Shown here piece by piece: positions 8,419-16,489 of a stretch of DNA of 64,000 bases; positions within the stretch are counted from its first letter, which is position 1; each line of letters starts with the position of its first letter. The notes below the pieces were generated by a model, which made no database searches, was not told the origin of the DNA, and saw only the letters and a program-made list of their open reading frames with translations. The stretch lies in contig JAJNNC010000003.1 in assembly GCA_021730635.1 (NCBI GenBank), positions 248,001 to 312,000 of the forward strand, read 5' to 3'. The position numbers were made by a program, and so were the translations under genes. Source of the DNA: Catalimonadaceae bacterium JC749 (GTDB taxonomy: Bacteria; Bacteroidota; Bacteroidia; Cytophagales; Cyclobacteriaceae).

Positions 8419-9261
8419 ATGCCTAAAAGATCAAATACATTTCAGAGATTAATTAAGTTTTTACATAAATATAAGACACCAGATGTAGAAATTATTGAAT
8501 CATGCGAGCTAAAAGAGCGGATATCAGGAGAAAAGAGAGAAGTTGATATCTGTTTAAAATCCAAAGTTGGTGATTATTCAATAATCATTTCTATTGAGTG
8601 TATAGATAAAACAAGAAAAGCGGATAAGCCTTGGGTAGAAATGATGAAAGCCAAGCATGAAAAACTTGAAACTAATTCATTAGTCTTAGTGAGTAAAAAA
8701 GGGTTTTATAAACCTGCGTTAGATCTATGTAAAGAATATGGTATCAAGGCATACACAATTGAGGAAGTTGAGAATAGCAAAAGTATCTATTCGGTTAAAA
8801 CTCTGAACTGTAAAATTGATAAGGTTAACATCTTATTGTTAGAACAAAACGGGAGCATAAAAAATGTTGCTACAGTACCTATAAATGATATTTATAACAA
8901 AAATTCCGAAATTATAGCTAATGTATTTGACTTGGTTACCGAGATGTTAAATAACAAACATGTTTCAGAAAAATTTCTACTTGAAGGGACAGAGGAGCAT
9001 GACCGTTTTATAATCCGATGGGATAATAAACATGAAGTTCCAATTTATATGAAAAAAGTAGATTCTTCTGAACTTGATCTTATCAAAGCTATTGTAATAC
9101 AAGGTTGTCCATACTTTAACATTAAAAAAATTGATACTCAGAGCGGTAAGTTTGGTGAATTGGCATTCGTATATGGAGAAACTTCATTAAACTCTAAAAA
9201 CATGTTTTTTCTTGGGATAAAAGAAGGAAATGAAGAAACGATAAATGTATACACAGAATAA
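8419..9261 (+). CDS. Mrr-like PD-(D/E)xK nuclease-fold protein
   Basis: The N-terminal 100 residues resemble the restriction-endonuclease fold: a helix, then REVDICLK (Asp43), then IISIECIDK (Glu60), then a helix with W and K, and a later LVLVSKKGF strand. In active Mrr-like enzymes the third motif is ECKDR-like; here the Lys position is Ile62 and a Lys appears at 64. The C-terminal 170 residues are not recognised. It is divergent from the Septu pair and separated by the IS remnant, inside the mobile element, so a defence role is likely but not shown. It may be an inactive or sensor version. Confidence 0.6.
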   Translation: MPKRSNTFQRLIKFLHKYKTPDVEIIESCELKERISGEKREVDICLKSKVGDYSIIISIECIDKTRKADKPWVEMMKAKHEKLETNSLVLVSKKGFYKPALDLCKEYGIKAYTIEEVENSKSIYSVKTLNCKIDKVNILLLEQNGSIKNVATVPINDIYNKNSEIIANVFDLVTEMLNNKHVSEKFLLEGTEEHDRFIIRWDNKHEVPIYMKKVDSSELDLIKAIVIQGCPYFNIKKIDTQSGKFGELAFVYGETSLNSKNMFFLGIKEGNEETINVYTE

Positions 9262-9863
9262 TAGTTTCTTTAAGTTATCGGTAAGGAGTATTCACCTTGT
9301 TCATTGTGAATAGGTTTTTATGTCTCAACAATTAGTCTGTTTAGATTGAATTAGGTGCTACAAACTTTTTGGTGTCAAAGGTTTCAATTTTCACTTATCA
9401 AGAAATTAGGACCTGATGTGGTAGTTTTTTCGGATGTTAGGACGGTTAGTAATACTGGTGTATTGCATCAAATTACAAGCTGTTAATAGGGTTATATTAG
9501 AGATTGAGGGAGTCGTTTCGGACGTTGAGTAATGGGATTACTTACTTAGTCAGGCATAATTCCGCCGTCATCTCTCTTTAATATTGTTTTTGTCCTATTT
9601 TAGGGTAATTCTGTAATTTTTTCTCAAAAAACCCCTCTATTCTCCTTCTGAAGTTACTGCCACACATTTTTTCTTTTCACTTTGAAGACTCAGCAATTGC
9701 CAATTTTATGAATATTCATAAAAATTCATGATACCTGGCTCTAAATATGAGAATAGTTTCATTGATTTATGGCATTATTAATAAGATAATTCTTATATTA
9801 GTTTTATTACATATTGTAAAAGTGTAAGAATTTTTCTCTTTCCTACCAAAAAATCTTCCTAGT
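9262..9863. other. AT-rich non-coding stretch
   Basis: These 602 bases have no convincing reading frame. Two partly similar blocks occur, TTCGGATGTTAGGACG near 9428 and TTCGGACGTTGAG near 9520, which could be a degraded repeat. The last 100 bases are very AT-rich and probably hold the promoter of the following gene. No RNA gene was recognised. Confidence 0.4.
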
Positions 9864-11015
9864 ATGAAAAGTACACATTTAACCGTTCTATGGCTATTTT
9901 TCCTGCCTCTTACCGTCCTGGCACAATTCCCTAAAGAGAAAGATTATAACCTCCGGCAAGTTAGCCCTGTCTTGATTGGCCCGGGGGAATATGTGTATAC
10001 TGTCTTTGAGTATAGCACTCTGAAAGTATATGATGTGGAGCACAATGAAATTGCCTCTATTCCTATTGACTACAACATCCAGGGAGATGGCGACTATGTC
10101 TATTATAGCCACCTTTCCCGGCACCTTTTTGACAATGACAAAGCTTTAGAGGTACTGATCAGCCCTTATGAAAACTTTGACACTAACCCTACTGTCATTA
10201 CCGTAATCCTTAATGAAGATGGCTCTGAGTTAGCTAAATTCGGGGACGAAAGAATAGGGATTCATCAAACTCAGGATAAGGCCAAACTGGTGATGTATGA
10301 TGGTATCAATTCTACGGTATATGCCTTGCCAGGAAATACACCGGAGTATGATCAGCAGCTATGGTTGGCACAGCAGCATAGCGGAAAAACAGATACTATT
10401 GTAGTGGTAGAATCTCATACAGATACATTGATCGAACTCTCAGAGGTTCACCACTACACTCACGATACGGTTTATCTGACCGGAGAGAATACCACGATTA
10501 ACAACTATATGGTAGAACATGAATGGGAAGATACCAAACTCAGATTCAAAAATCCTGATGGATCCTGGAATGCTTACGTAGATTTACAAGGTGAACAAGG
10601 CCCACAAGGAGAAAAGGGAGATATGCCAGCCCATGAATGGCATGAAACAAGTTTGAGATTTGAAAACCCTGATGGCACCTGGGGAGAATTTGTCAACTTA
10701 AAAGGTAAGGATGCTGATTCTGATACTTCAGATGCAATAACTGGGATTGATAATGCAAGAGTCTATTATAATTTGACTAATCCTAAACCAAATCCGGCAT
10801 TTATTTCCACAAGCATTGGCTATTACAGCCCTATTCAAAACAGTACTCTTGTAATCTATGGTATGAATGGTAAAAAAGTAAAATCTATTAAACTACCCTC
10901 AACAGATGGTAACATTTCATTGAATGTTACCAACCTATCAACAGGAACTTATTACTATAGACTAGAAAACAAAAAAGGATCAAGCGGTGCTAAAAAACTT
11001 ATTGTATCACATTGA
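9864..11015 (+). CDS. Secreted collagen-like protein with T9SS sorting domain
   Basis: The 383-residue protein begins with a signal peptide (residues 1-20, cleavage after VLA). A beta-rich region follows, then two related segments, HEWEDTKLRFKNPDGSW and HEWHETSLRFENPDGTW (about 219-273), joined by a short collagen-like GEQGPQGEKGD. The last ~80 residues are a type IX secretion type A sorting domain with PNP, LVIYGMNGKKV and LSTGTYYYRL strands, so it is exported through T9SS and probably surface-attached. The repeated segments resemble those in phage tail-fibre and collagen-like proteins. It is unusual cargo for a small mobile element. Confidence 0.78.
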   Translation: MKSTHLTVLWLFFLPLTVLAQFPKEKDYNLRQVSPVLIGPGEYVYTVFEYSTLKVYDVEHNEIASIPIDYNIQGDGDYVYYSHLSRHLFDNDKALEVLISPYENFDTNPTVITVILNEDGSELAKFGDERIGIHQTQDKAKLVMYDGINSTVYALPGNTPEYDQQLWLAQQHSGKTDTIVVVESHTDTLIELSEVHHYTHDTVYLTGENTTINNYMVEHEWEDTKLRFKNPDGSWNAYVDLQGEQGPQGEKGDMPAHEWHETSLRFENPDGTWGEFVNLKGKDADSDTSDAITGIDNARVYYNLTNPKPNPAFISTSIGYYSPIQNSTLVIYGMNGKKVKSIKLPSTDGNISLNVTNLSTGTYYYRLENKKGSSGAKKLIVSH

Positions 11016-11073
11016 ATTACAGGAATGAAATTCCTATTTCTCTCTGACAGTTTTACAACGCTTTAGCGATGCG

Positions 11074-12354
11074 TTAACGATATAAGTGTTCATCTGGTTT
11101 AGCATTGCTATCTATGTGAATTTCATGTCTGGTGCCCTTCCAGAAAGAGAGCATCTCTTTCTGCTCTTTTGTCAGTTTGAGGAAATCGTTCATGTTAAAA
11201 AGTGTTTGACACCCGATATATTTCCTCACCCTTCTTTTTAGATTGTTTCTAGGGTTGCTATCCTGGTTCCTTACTTTGTGTGCTTCTTTGTATCCTACGT
11301 TCTTTGCTGAAATAAACTTACTTCCTGGCCTCTGGTCTGAGATATCTATTCCAGTAATCTTACATCTTCTTCCAATTTTGTAGGGCTCAGGAATATTAAG
11401 GTATTTTAACTCTTTATACGAGGGGTTAAAATGGCTAAACTTCTTTTTCCGGAATGTGGTTAATTTTGCTAAAGTATTTTCATCCGGTTGAGCTAACTTG
11501 TTCCATGTTTTGTTCATTAAATCCGCTACCTGCGTCTGTACAGGATAGGGTATATAGTTGCTGATGATTTGCTGGTATCTTTTACGGTGATAATCATAAT
11601 TTTTAGGATTGCCATATTTCAGGTTTTCCCAATACTTAGGGTTAGTGTAGTTTGGCAGATTTCGCTCCTCTACAGGCTTCAATTTCTTCTTTTGAAGTTG
11701 TGGTTCAATTAATAAAATCTCATTGAATTTATCTAGCACATACTTTTTTAGGTGCTTATAGTTTTCAGGATCACATAAATCAAACAAGTTATATATACCA
11801 AGAGCATTTAAGTCATGCATTTTTGAGAACTTGATTTCAAATCTCAGGACTGGATAAGGTAAGGAGTATTGTCTTCCCTTATCATAGATTTTAATACCAT
11901 ACCGCTGATGATATACCTCAATACCTATAGATTTTCTATGGAGGTTCTTGATTCTATTGAAAGGCTCTCCCTTGTGAATGATAACAGAACGGATAAAAGA
12001 ACCAGTAGGAACCGGCAACTCACGCAAATTGACACCAACCTCTAGATTTCTTAATTCAGCTTGTGATAGGTCTATATTGAACCGATCCCTCAAATCATTT
12101 ATGGCATTAACAATTTCATTAATGGAAAAACTATCATAGTTTATTCCATCATGCCAATACTTGTGTAGTGAACCAGATATATAGCAATGCTGATCGTTTA
12201 TTACTGTAAACTTTAAATTTCTGAAATTTGCTATTTTTCGGCTTGTAATAACCTCTCCTGTCTTGTTCGATACTTCAGATTTTAAGTCTAGAAGGTCATT
12301 ATCCAGAATATTGGCTGAGGCAAGATTTATTTGTACCTTCACAAAGTCAATCAT
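11074..12354 (-). CDS. Putative replication initiator (phage/plasmid Rep-like)
   Basis: Starting at the ATG at 12354 (MIDFVKVQI), the protein has 426 residues; an upstream start at 12420 would add 22 residues antisense to nothing useful and overlap the neighbour more. The start, the GSLHKYW motif and the LEVGVNL strand recall replication proteins of the filamentous-phage and small-plasmid type, which nick or bind DNA to start replication. The C-terminal third is very basic (Lys/Arg/Asn-rich), fitting DNA binding. It overlaps the preceding gene by 8 nt, so the three genes from 13080 to 11074 form one unit. A catalytic tyrosine cannot be assigned with confidence. Confidence 0.5.
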   Translation of the reverse strand: MIDFVKVQINLASANILDNDLLDLKSEVSNKTGEVITSRKIANFRNLKFTVINDQHCYISGSLHKYWHDGINYDSFSINEIVNAINDLRDRFNIDLSQAELRNLEVGVNLRELPVPTGSFIRSVIIHKGEPFNRIKNLHRKSIGIEVYHQRYGIKIYDKGRQYSLPYPVLRFEIKFSKMHDLNALGIYNLFDLCDPENYKHLKKYVLDKFNEILLIEPQLQKKKLKPVEERNLPNYTNPKYWENLKYGNPKNYDYHRKRYQQIISNYIPYPVQTQVADLMNKTWNKLAQPDENTLAKLTTFRKKKFSHFNPSYKELKYLNIPEPYKIGRRCKITGIDISDQRPGSKFISAKNVGYKEAHKVRNQDSNPRNNLKRRVRKYIGCQTLFNMNDFLKLTKEQKEMLSFWKGTRHEIHIDSNAKPDEHLYR

Positions 12355-12793
12355 AATTGCCGTGATTGATATTTTGAACCAAAAAAGAGAGGCCTTTGGC
12401 TTCTCTTTTCCCTTCTTCAATAAATTCTCTGATAAATATTTCCTTTTTTCTTCCTTTCGGGTTTCTACCAGGGAAATAGAATAACTTAAAGGTTTTGCAG
12501 TCAGAGGAGAGTTTTACAAGATTAAGGCTGGTTACCCTTCTTCCGGTTCTGGTAAACCTTTTCTCATTACCTTCAAACCAATGATTACCTACTGGCCGGA
12601 GGCCGGTAAAGTAGGTTCTATTACCATTCACTAATCTACCTTCCAGAACCTTTGAGGCCTTGATAATTTCTGGCTTGAATACCTCTTCTAATTTCAGTTC
12701 ATCTGGGACCCTATCTCCTGGCTTATGTAAGTCTTGTTTGTCATAGAAAAGAGTATAGGGATTGTATTTAAATTCATATACCAGCGCTTTCAT
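12347..12793 (-). CDS. Hypothetical protein of mobile element
   Basis: I do not recognise this 148-residue protein. It is basic, begins MKALVYEFKYNPY and has a central segment with GNRTYFTGLRP. It overlaps the HTH gene before it by 4 nt and the Rep-like gene after it by 8 nt, which points to tight co-translation and a shared role in replication, excision or its control. Confidence 0.6.
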   Translation of the reverse strand: MKALVYEFKYNPYTLFYDKQDLHKPGDRVPDELKLEEVFKPEIIKASKVLEGRLVNGNRTYFTGLRPVGNHWFEGNEKRFTRTGRRVTSLNLVKLSSDCKTFKLFYFPGRNPKGRKKEIFIREFIEEGKREAKGLSFLVQNINHGNYD

Positions 12794-13080
12794 ACTCCTG
12801 CCCTCCTTCCTATGAATGTGCTCTTCAAGGCCTGCTCAATGGCATCTTCTGAATAAAGTAGCCTATTACCGATTCGATTAGCTTCAATTTCTCCGTTCTT
12901 TGTTCTTGTATTAAGGGTTGGCAAAGAGATATGGAGAAGTTGAGCAGTTTCCTTCCGGGTAAAGTATTTTTTTTCTTTTTCCGGAGCAGGCTGGAAGTTA
13001 AGGAGCTCTTCTTTGACTGTTTCAGAAATTATATTCCGAAATTCTTCGATAGGTAAACTGATTAAGATAGAGGGAGTCAT
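12790..13080 (-). CDS. Excisionase-like helix-turn-helix protein
   Basis: The 96-residue protein carries a MerR/excisionase-type winged helix: YFTRKETAQLLHISLPTLNTR is the helix-turn-helix and RIGNRLLYSEDAIEQAL the wing and last helix. Such proteins in Bacteroidota elements bend DNA at att sites and direct excision, or regulate the element's genes. It is the first gene of a three-gene overlapping unit with the unknown protein and the Rep-like protein. Confidence 0.75.
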   Translation of the reverse strand: MTPSILISLPIEEFRNIISETVKEELLNFQPAPEKEKKYFTRKETAQLLHISLPTLNTRTKNGEIEANRIGNRLLYSEDAIEQALKSTFIGRRAGV

Positions 13081-13166
13081 GTTTTATTTTTTTTGTTCAA
13101 CATGACACAATCTTAACCCAATTTAATCGCTGGAACCCTTAAATTATAGGGCTCCAATTTTTGCGT

Positions 13167-14021
13167 TTACTCTTTTTTATTAAAATATTCTAAATTACTG
13201 TCGACTTTTTGTTCATACTCTTCCAAGCCCAGGTCATTAAAAAATTGTTTTAATATCATTAAATCCTTATATGTTTTTGGGTCATGCTCAGATTTCTTCT
13301 CATCTTTCTTATAGTTATACCTAGTAAATCTAAGAGTTGTGCGAACATTCTGGATTGACCGATTAATTATAGCTGCAACTATCTTTGCAAATTTATAGTC
13401 AGGTAAACCTCGTTTGTCATCCAGCATTCCAAAGTAATGCATAATGAGCACTTGCTGATTTAATTCATAAGGGTTTTCTCTTTGATTGATCTTTGAAACA
13501 GCAAAAAGCTCTCTATATTCTTCTTCGTTATCTATGCGTTGGCGCAAATACTTCTCGTATTGTATCAATCCCTTAAGATGCGCTAACATCATAGGAAATT
13601 TGTAATTCATGCAACTTGACATGATTTCTTCATAATCGTCAATAGTGCGTAATACAACAATATCCTGCCTAAGCTTCGCTATTTCATGTACCTTTTCTTC
13701 CCTTACCTCTCCTTCTCCCTCTTTTTTGATTTTTATTACAGAATCCGTTATTTGCAGTTCAATTTCCCAACGTACTTGATTTAGCTCTCCTTCCAACAAG
13801 TCCAACAAATCAGCTTTAATACTTCTACTTTTCTCATATCTTTCCAGAATAAATAACCTTTGATGAAATATTTCATTTACCTGTCTGACAAAATTCCATT
13901 CTTCAAATAGCTTAAGATCATTGGTATCTTGGGGTTCTGGAATGGCAGAAAGATCATATGATAATTTTTTCTTGAGTTCATCTCTATGGGCTTTGCGGAG
14001 ATGATTTACATCAGTGTTCAT
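13167..14021 (-). CDS. Hypothetical, alpha-helical protein
   Basis: This 284-residue protein is not recognised. It is predicted mostly helical and charged, with repeated Glu/Lys/Leu stretches and a KxKKEGEGEVREE coil near residue 98. The C-terminal part (about 200-250) has IINRSIQNVRTTLR, which could be a DNA-contacting helix. Similar proteins are common next to integrases in Bacteroidota elements, but I cannot name a function. No signal peptide or membrane segment is visible. Confidence 0.6.
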   Translation of the reverse strand: MNTDVNHLRKAHRDELKKKLSYDLSAIPEPQDTNDLKLFEEWNFVRQVNEIFHQRLFILERYEKSRSIKADLLDLLEGELNQVRWEIELQITDSVIKIKKEGEGEVREEKVHEIAKLRQDIVVLRTIDDYEEIMSSCMNYKFPMMLAHLKGLIQYEKYLRQRIDNEEEYRELFAVSKINQRENPYELNQQVLIMHYFGMLDDKRGLPDYKFAKIVAAIINRSIQNVRTTLRFTRYNYKKDEKKSEHDPKTYKDLMILKQFFNDLGLEEYEQKVDSNLEYFNKKE

Positions 14022-14251
14022 TATATGATTTCTTTAATGATTCGATTCTTAAGAAGATTTGAGTCTTTGTCTGAAATAACTAATTGATACCGTTGATTTT
14101 TGATAAGTAGCTAACAAAACTTCTTTTCTAGTTTATATATGGAGTAACTGTATTGGGTAGCCCCCCAGATGTTTCGAAGGAAAACTGATTTTTACAGACC
14201 GGGTAGGTCTGATAAAGAAATAGGTTAAAATTTATAAATATGAATATCCCC

Positions 14252-14536
14252 TTAATCCTTCAATTGCCGGTTATCATAAATACCCAGTATCAATATTTTG
14301 TGGCGTTGCACTTCATAAAACAGAGAGTTCTGTTTGTTGAGTACTAATTTTCTAATGCGGGTATTATTTTTTGTTCGCCTTCCGAGTTCGGGAAACTGTA
14401 TCAGTAAATCCAGTTTACGATTGACCGTATCAATGAATTTTTCAGCAATAGCTACTGACCAATTGTCAATCAGATAGCTAACAACTTCACGATATTGGGC
14501 CCGGGCAGTGGCTGTCCATTCTATTTCTTTAGCCAC
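14252..14536 (-). CDS. ParE/RelE-family toxin
   Basis: The 94-residue protein has the ParE/RelE layout: WTATARAQYREVVSYL, then FPELGRRTKN, IRKLVLNKQNSLFYEV and ILILGIYDNRQ. ParE toxins poison gyrase and RelE toxins cut mRNA; this one is closer to the ParE pattern (A.A.....Y, FP..GR). It overlaps the antitoxin gene before it by 16 nt. The pair probably stabilises the element in the chromosome. Confidence 0.85.
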   Translation of the reverse strand: MAKEIEWTATARAQYREVVSYLIDNWSVAIAEKFIDTVNRKLDLLIQFPELGRRTKNNTRIRKLVLNKQNSLFYEVQRHKILILGIYDNRQLKD

Positions 14537-14817
14537 GTCTGCGCCTCTTGTTTTACTTGTTCATGACCGTAAGTTTTTCCTTCGTCTACTTCCCGTAGTG
14601 CCTGGATTAACTCCTTTTTTTGCCGTTCGCTCAATGTATCCCAATAATCCCCTTTTTGCTCGTCTTCCAACTGATCTAGAAAAGTTTCTTTCAGTTCAGG
14701 GTTATTGCTGGCCATAATTTCAGCAATGGCTACAAACACTTCTGATTGTGTAGATGCCGGCAAGTTTTTAAAAGTACTTACCAGTTGATCTGCAATATTT
14801 GAATTACTATTCATCAT
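14521..14817 (-). CDS. Antitoxin of ParE-type pair
   Basis: The 98-residue acidic protein lies directly upstream of the ParE-like toxin and overlaps it by 16 nt, in the standard antitoxin-first order. The C-terminal part (DEGKTYGHEQVKQEAQTWLKK) matches the tails of antitoxins that wrap the toxin. No clear DNA-binding ribbon is seen at the N-terminus. Confidence 0.75.
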   Translation of the reverse strand: MMNSNSNIADQLVSTFKNLPASTQSEVFVAIAEIMASNNPELKETFLDQLEDEQKGDYWDTLSERQKKELIQALREVDEGKTYGHEQVKQEAQTWLKK

Positions 14818-14841
14818 AAGTTTTATTTATCGTACTGTTGT

Positions 14842-16107
14842 TTAATTAGCTACCTTCATAAATGTCTGTTCATCGCTCTGTTTGCGATTCCATACCCTTT
14901 GAAATTCATTCTCTACTACCTTATCTGTGATCTTAATATATTTCTTGAATGTCTTATAGCTCTTGTGCCCTGTAACAGCCATGACCAGCTCCGGCCTCAC
15001 CCCAAATTCTAATGACAGCGTTACAAAGGTTCTGCGGGCACAGTGGGTTGAAATGAACTCATACTTAGGTTTAGTAAATTCAATACGCCGTGCGCCCTTA
15101 TATCGACTCACAGTAATGGTTTGGTTAATACCTGCCAGTTGACAAAGTTCTTTTAAGTATTCATTGGTCTTCTGGTTGGTAATCACCGGCAAAAAATCTG
15201 CATACGCTGTATACTTGTCAATAATATGTTTTGCCTCTGTTCTTAGGGGCACTACTACGGTATCCCTGGTTTTGTAAGTTTTGATCAACAGGCTATTTCC
15301 TCTGATATGTTCCGGCCTCAACTGTTCCAGATCGGAAAACCGTAAACCTGTATAACAGCCCAAACAGAAAACATCTCTGATCTTTTCCAGCCTGCTATTA
15401 CCTGACAAATCCAGCTTAACCAACTGTTGCAATTCATCAGAAGTCAATACTACAATGTCAGCATCTTCTTTGATGACCTTGAATTTGCGGTAATCTAGTT
15501 TTGTGTTATACCCTCGGTCTGTCGCCCAGTTCATGAAGGTTTTGAAAGAAGAGACATATTTACCAAAGGTATTATTGACAAATCCCAGGTTGTTGTAATA
15601 GTAGTCTGTGAGTTTATCAAAGAATTGTATATCAATCTTTTCAAAAGAGATTTTCACTCTGTTTTTACTCTGAAAATCTAATAGCTGTTGCCGAAGGGTA
15701 TTGTATTTTTTGATAGTGCGTCCACTACGGTGTATGCCAGTAACATTCAAAAAATCATCGTAGATACTAAAAAAATCTTCCTTCTTAGCCGGTGTTGTTT
15801 CCTCAAACTTCAGACTGCTAAGAAGTTTCTTTTTTACATTCTCAAATTTTGCTATTGTATCAGAAGATTTTTCAGCTAGTAGATACCGTTCAGCATCTTT
15901 CGCCAAATTGTTCAGAAAAACATTCAGTTCTGGATAGGAAGGAAAAGATTTGGATTTCTTAGCCCTTTGTTTTTCTGCATTCCAGTAGGCTGTTGGAATT
16001 TTTTCGCCAGTGTTAACCTTGACGGTTGTTTTCTTTTCACGAAGGAATAAAAAAATGAATGACTCTTCCTTCTGAGCATCTTTCAGGTAGAAGTTGATAC
16101 TTGCCAT
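14842..16107 (-). CDS. int: Tyrosine recombinase (element integrase)
   Basis: This 421-residue protein has an N-terminal arm-binding part, a SAM-like core-binding domain (about 110-205) and a catalytic domain with Arg256 (TGLRFSD), His355-x2-Arg358, His381 (TGHKS) and Tyr390 as likely nucleophile. This is the Bacteroidota integrase type that targets tRNA 3' ends. It lies 179 bases inside the right boundary and reads away from it. It should catalyse recombination between the 20-bp identical core of the two direct repeats. Confidence 0.95.
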   Translation of the reverse strand: MASINFYLKDAQKEESFIFLFLREKKTTVKVNTGEKIPTAYWNAEKQRAKKSKSFPSYPELNVFLNNLAKDAERYLLAEKSSDTIAKFENVKKKLLSSLKFEETTPAKKEDFFSIYDDFLNVTGIHRSGRTIKKYNTLRQQLLDFQSKNRVKISFEKIDIQFFDKLTDYYYNNLGFVNNTFGKYVSSFKTFMNWATDRGYNTKLDYRKFKVIKEDADIVVLTSDELQQLVKLDLSGNSRLEKIRDVFCLGCYTGLRFSDLEQLRPEHIRGNSLLIKTYKTRDTVVVPLRTEAKHIIDKYTAYADFLPVITNQKTNEYLKELCQLAGINQTITVSRYKGARRIEFTKPKYEFISTHCARRTFVTLSLEFGVRPELVMAVTGHKSYKTFKKYIKITDKVVENEFQRVWNRKQSDEQTFMKVAN

Positions 16108-16151
16108 TGATGTAAATTTTGAACCAACAGCAATATAATCATTAAAAAATT

Positions 16152-16176
16152 AGGGGACACTATAGGGGACACTTTT
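16152..16176 (+). repeat. Subterminal repeat, right copy
   Basis: Identical to 5778-5802, this copy lies 44 bases before the integrase start codon and 109 bases inside the right repeat. Besides a recombination role, it could let the integrase bind its own upstream region. Confidence 0.65.
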
Positions 16177-16285
16177 CTTTAATTTCCTTTGTCTTATTCT
16201 AATCTCATTTAACTATACAAATACATAAATCACTGATTATCAGTACAATTAAATAAAACCAGATTTAATCAATTTGTATAGGTGT

Positions 16286-16357
16286 GAGTCCTACCCCCGC
16301 TACTACTTAATCCCATAACTTTTTGATTCAAAGAAGGTTATGGGATTTTTCTTTTTC
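16286..16357 (+). repeat. attR-side direct repeat with tRNA fragment
   Basis: This is the right boundary, beginning within the T-arm sequence of tRNA-fMet. The upstream bases (GGTGT in place of GGTTC) differ from the tRNA, so this copy cannot form a tRNA. It ends with a copy of the terminator hairpin. Chromosomal sequence originally downstream of the tRNA should resume after it. Confidence 0.88.
16310..16353 (+). terminator. Terminator copy at right boundary
   Basis: The stem ATCCCATAAC (16310-16319) pairs with GTTATGGGAT (16337-16346) and is followed by a T-rich run. It is the duplicate of the tRNA terminator and would insulate genes on the right from transcription leaving the element. Confidence 0.75.
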
Positions 16358-16489
16358 TCCTATATCCTTTTATTATAGAATGACATTTTTATCAATTTTA
16401 CCTAACTTAAACAGTATTTAATTATAATACTTCTTACCGTTAATTGTATAGACGGATGCACTTATTGACTGGAAAACCTATACATACAT

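Larger units (their letters stand above)
5705..16357. mobile_element. ~10.6-kb integrative element in tRNA-fMet
   Basis: Direct repeats of 72 bp (5705-5776 and 16286-16357, 68 identical) bound the region. The left one is the real tRNA 3' end plus terminator; the right one is a tRNA fragment starting in the T loop. The integrase gene lies next to the right end. The interior is more AT-rich than the flanking era/der and lgt regions. It holds recombination, replication-like, toxin-antitoxin and defence genes. No conjugation genes (relaxase, VirB4, Tra) are seen, so it is probably an integrative element mobilised by others, or a satellite. Confidence 0.88.

Noticed and set aside
5945-9261. Retron (reverse transcriptase with ATPase and HNH)
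   Set aside because: The ATPase/HNH pair also occurs with retrons, but no reverse transcriptase (YADD-type motif) or msr/msd-like region is found nearby.
13132-13155. Imperfect palindrome GGAACCCT/AGGGCTCC
   Set aside because: No T-run for a terminator and no known operator; too weak to list.
14195-14211. CAGACC/GGTCTG hairpin after the ParE-like gene
   Set aside because: A 6-bp stem with no proper T-run on either strand; a terminator cannot be supported.
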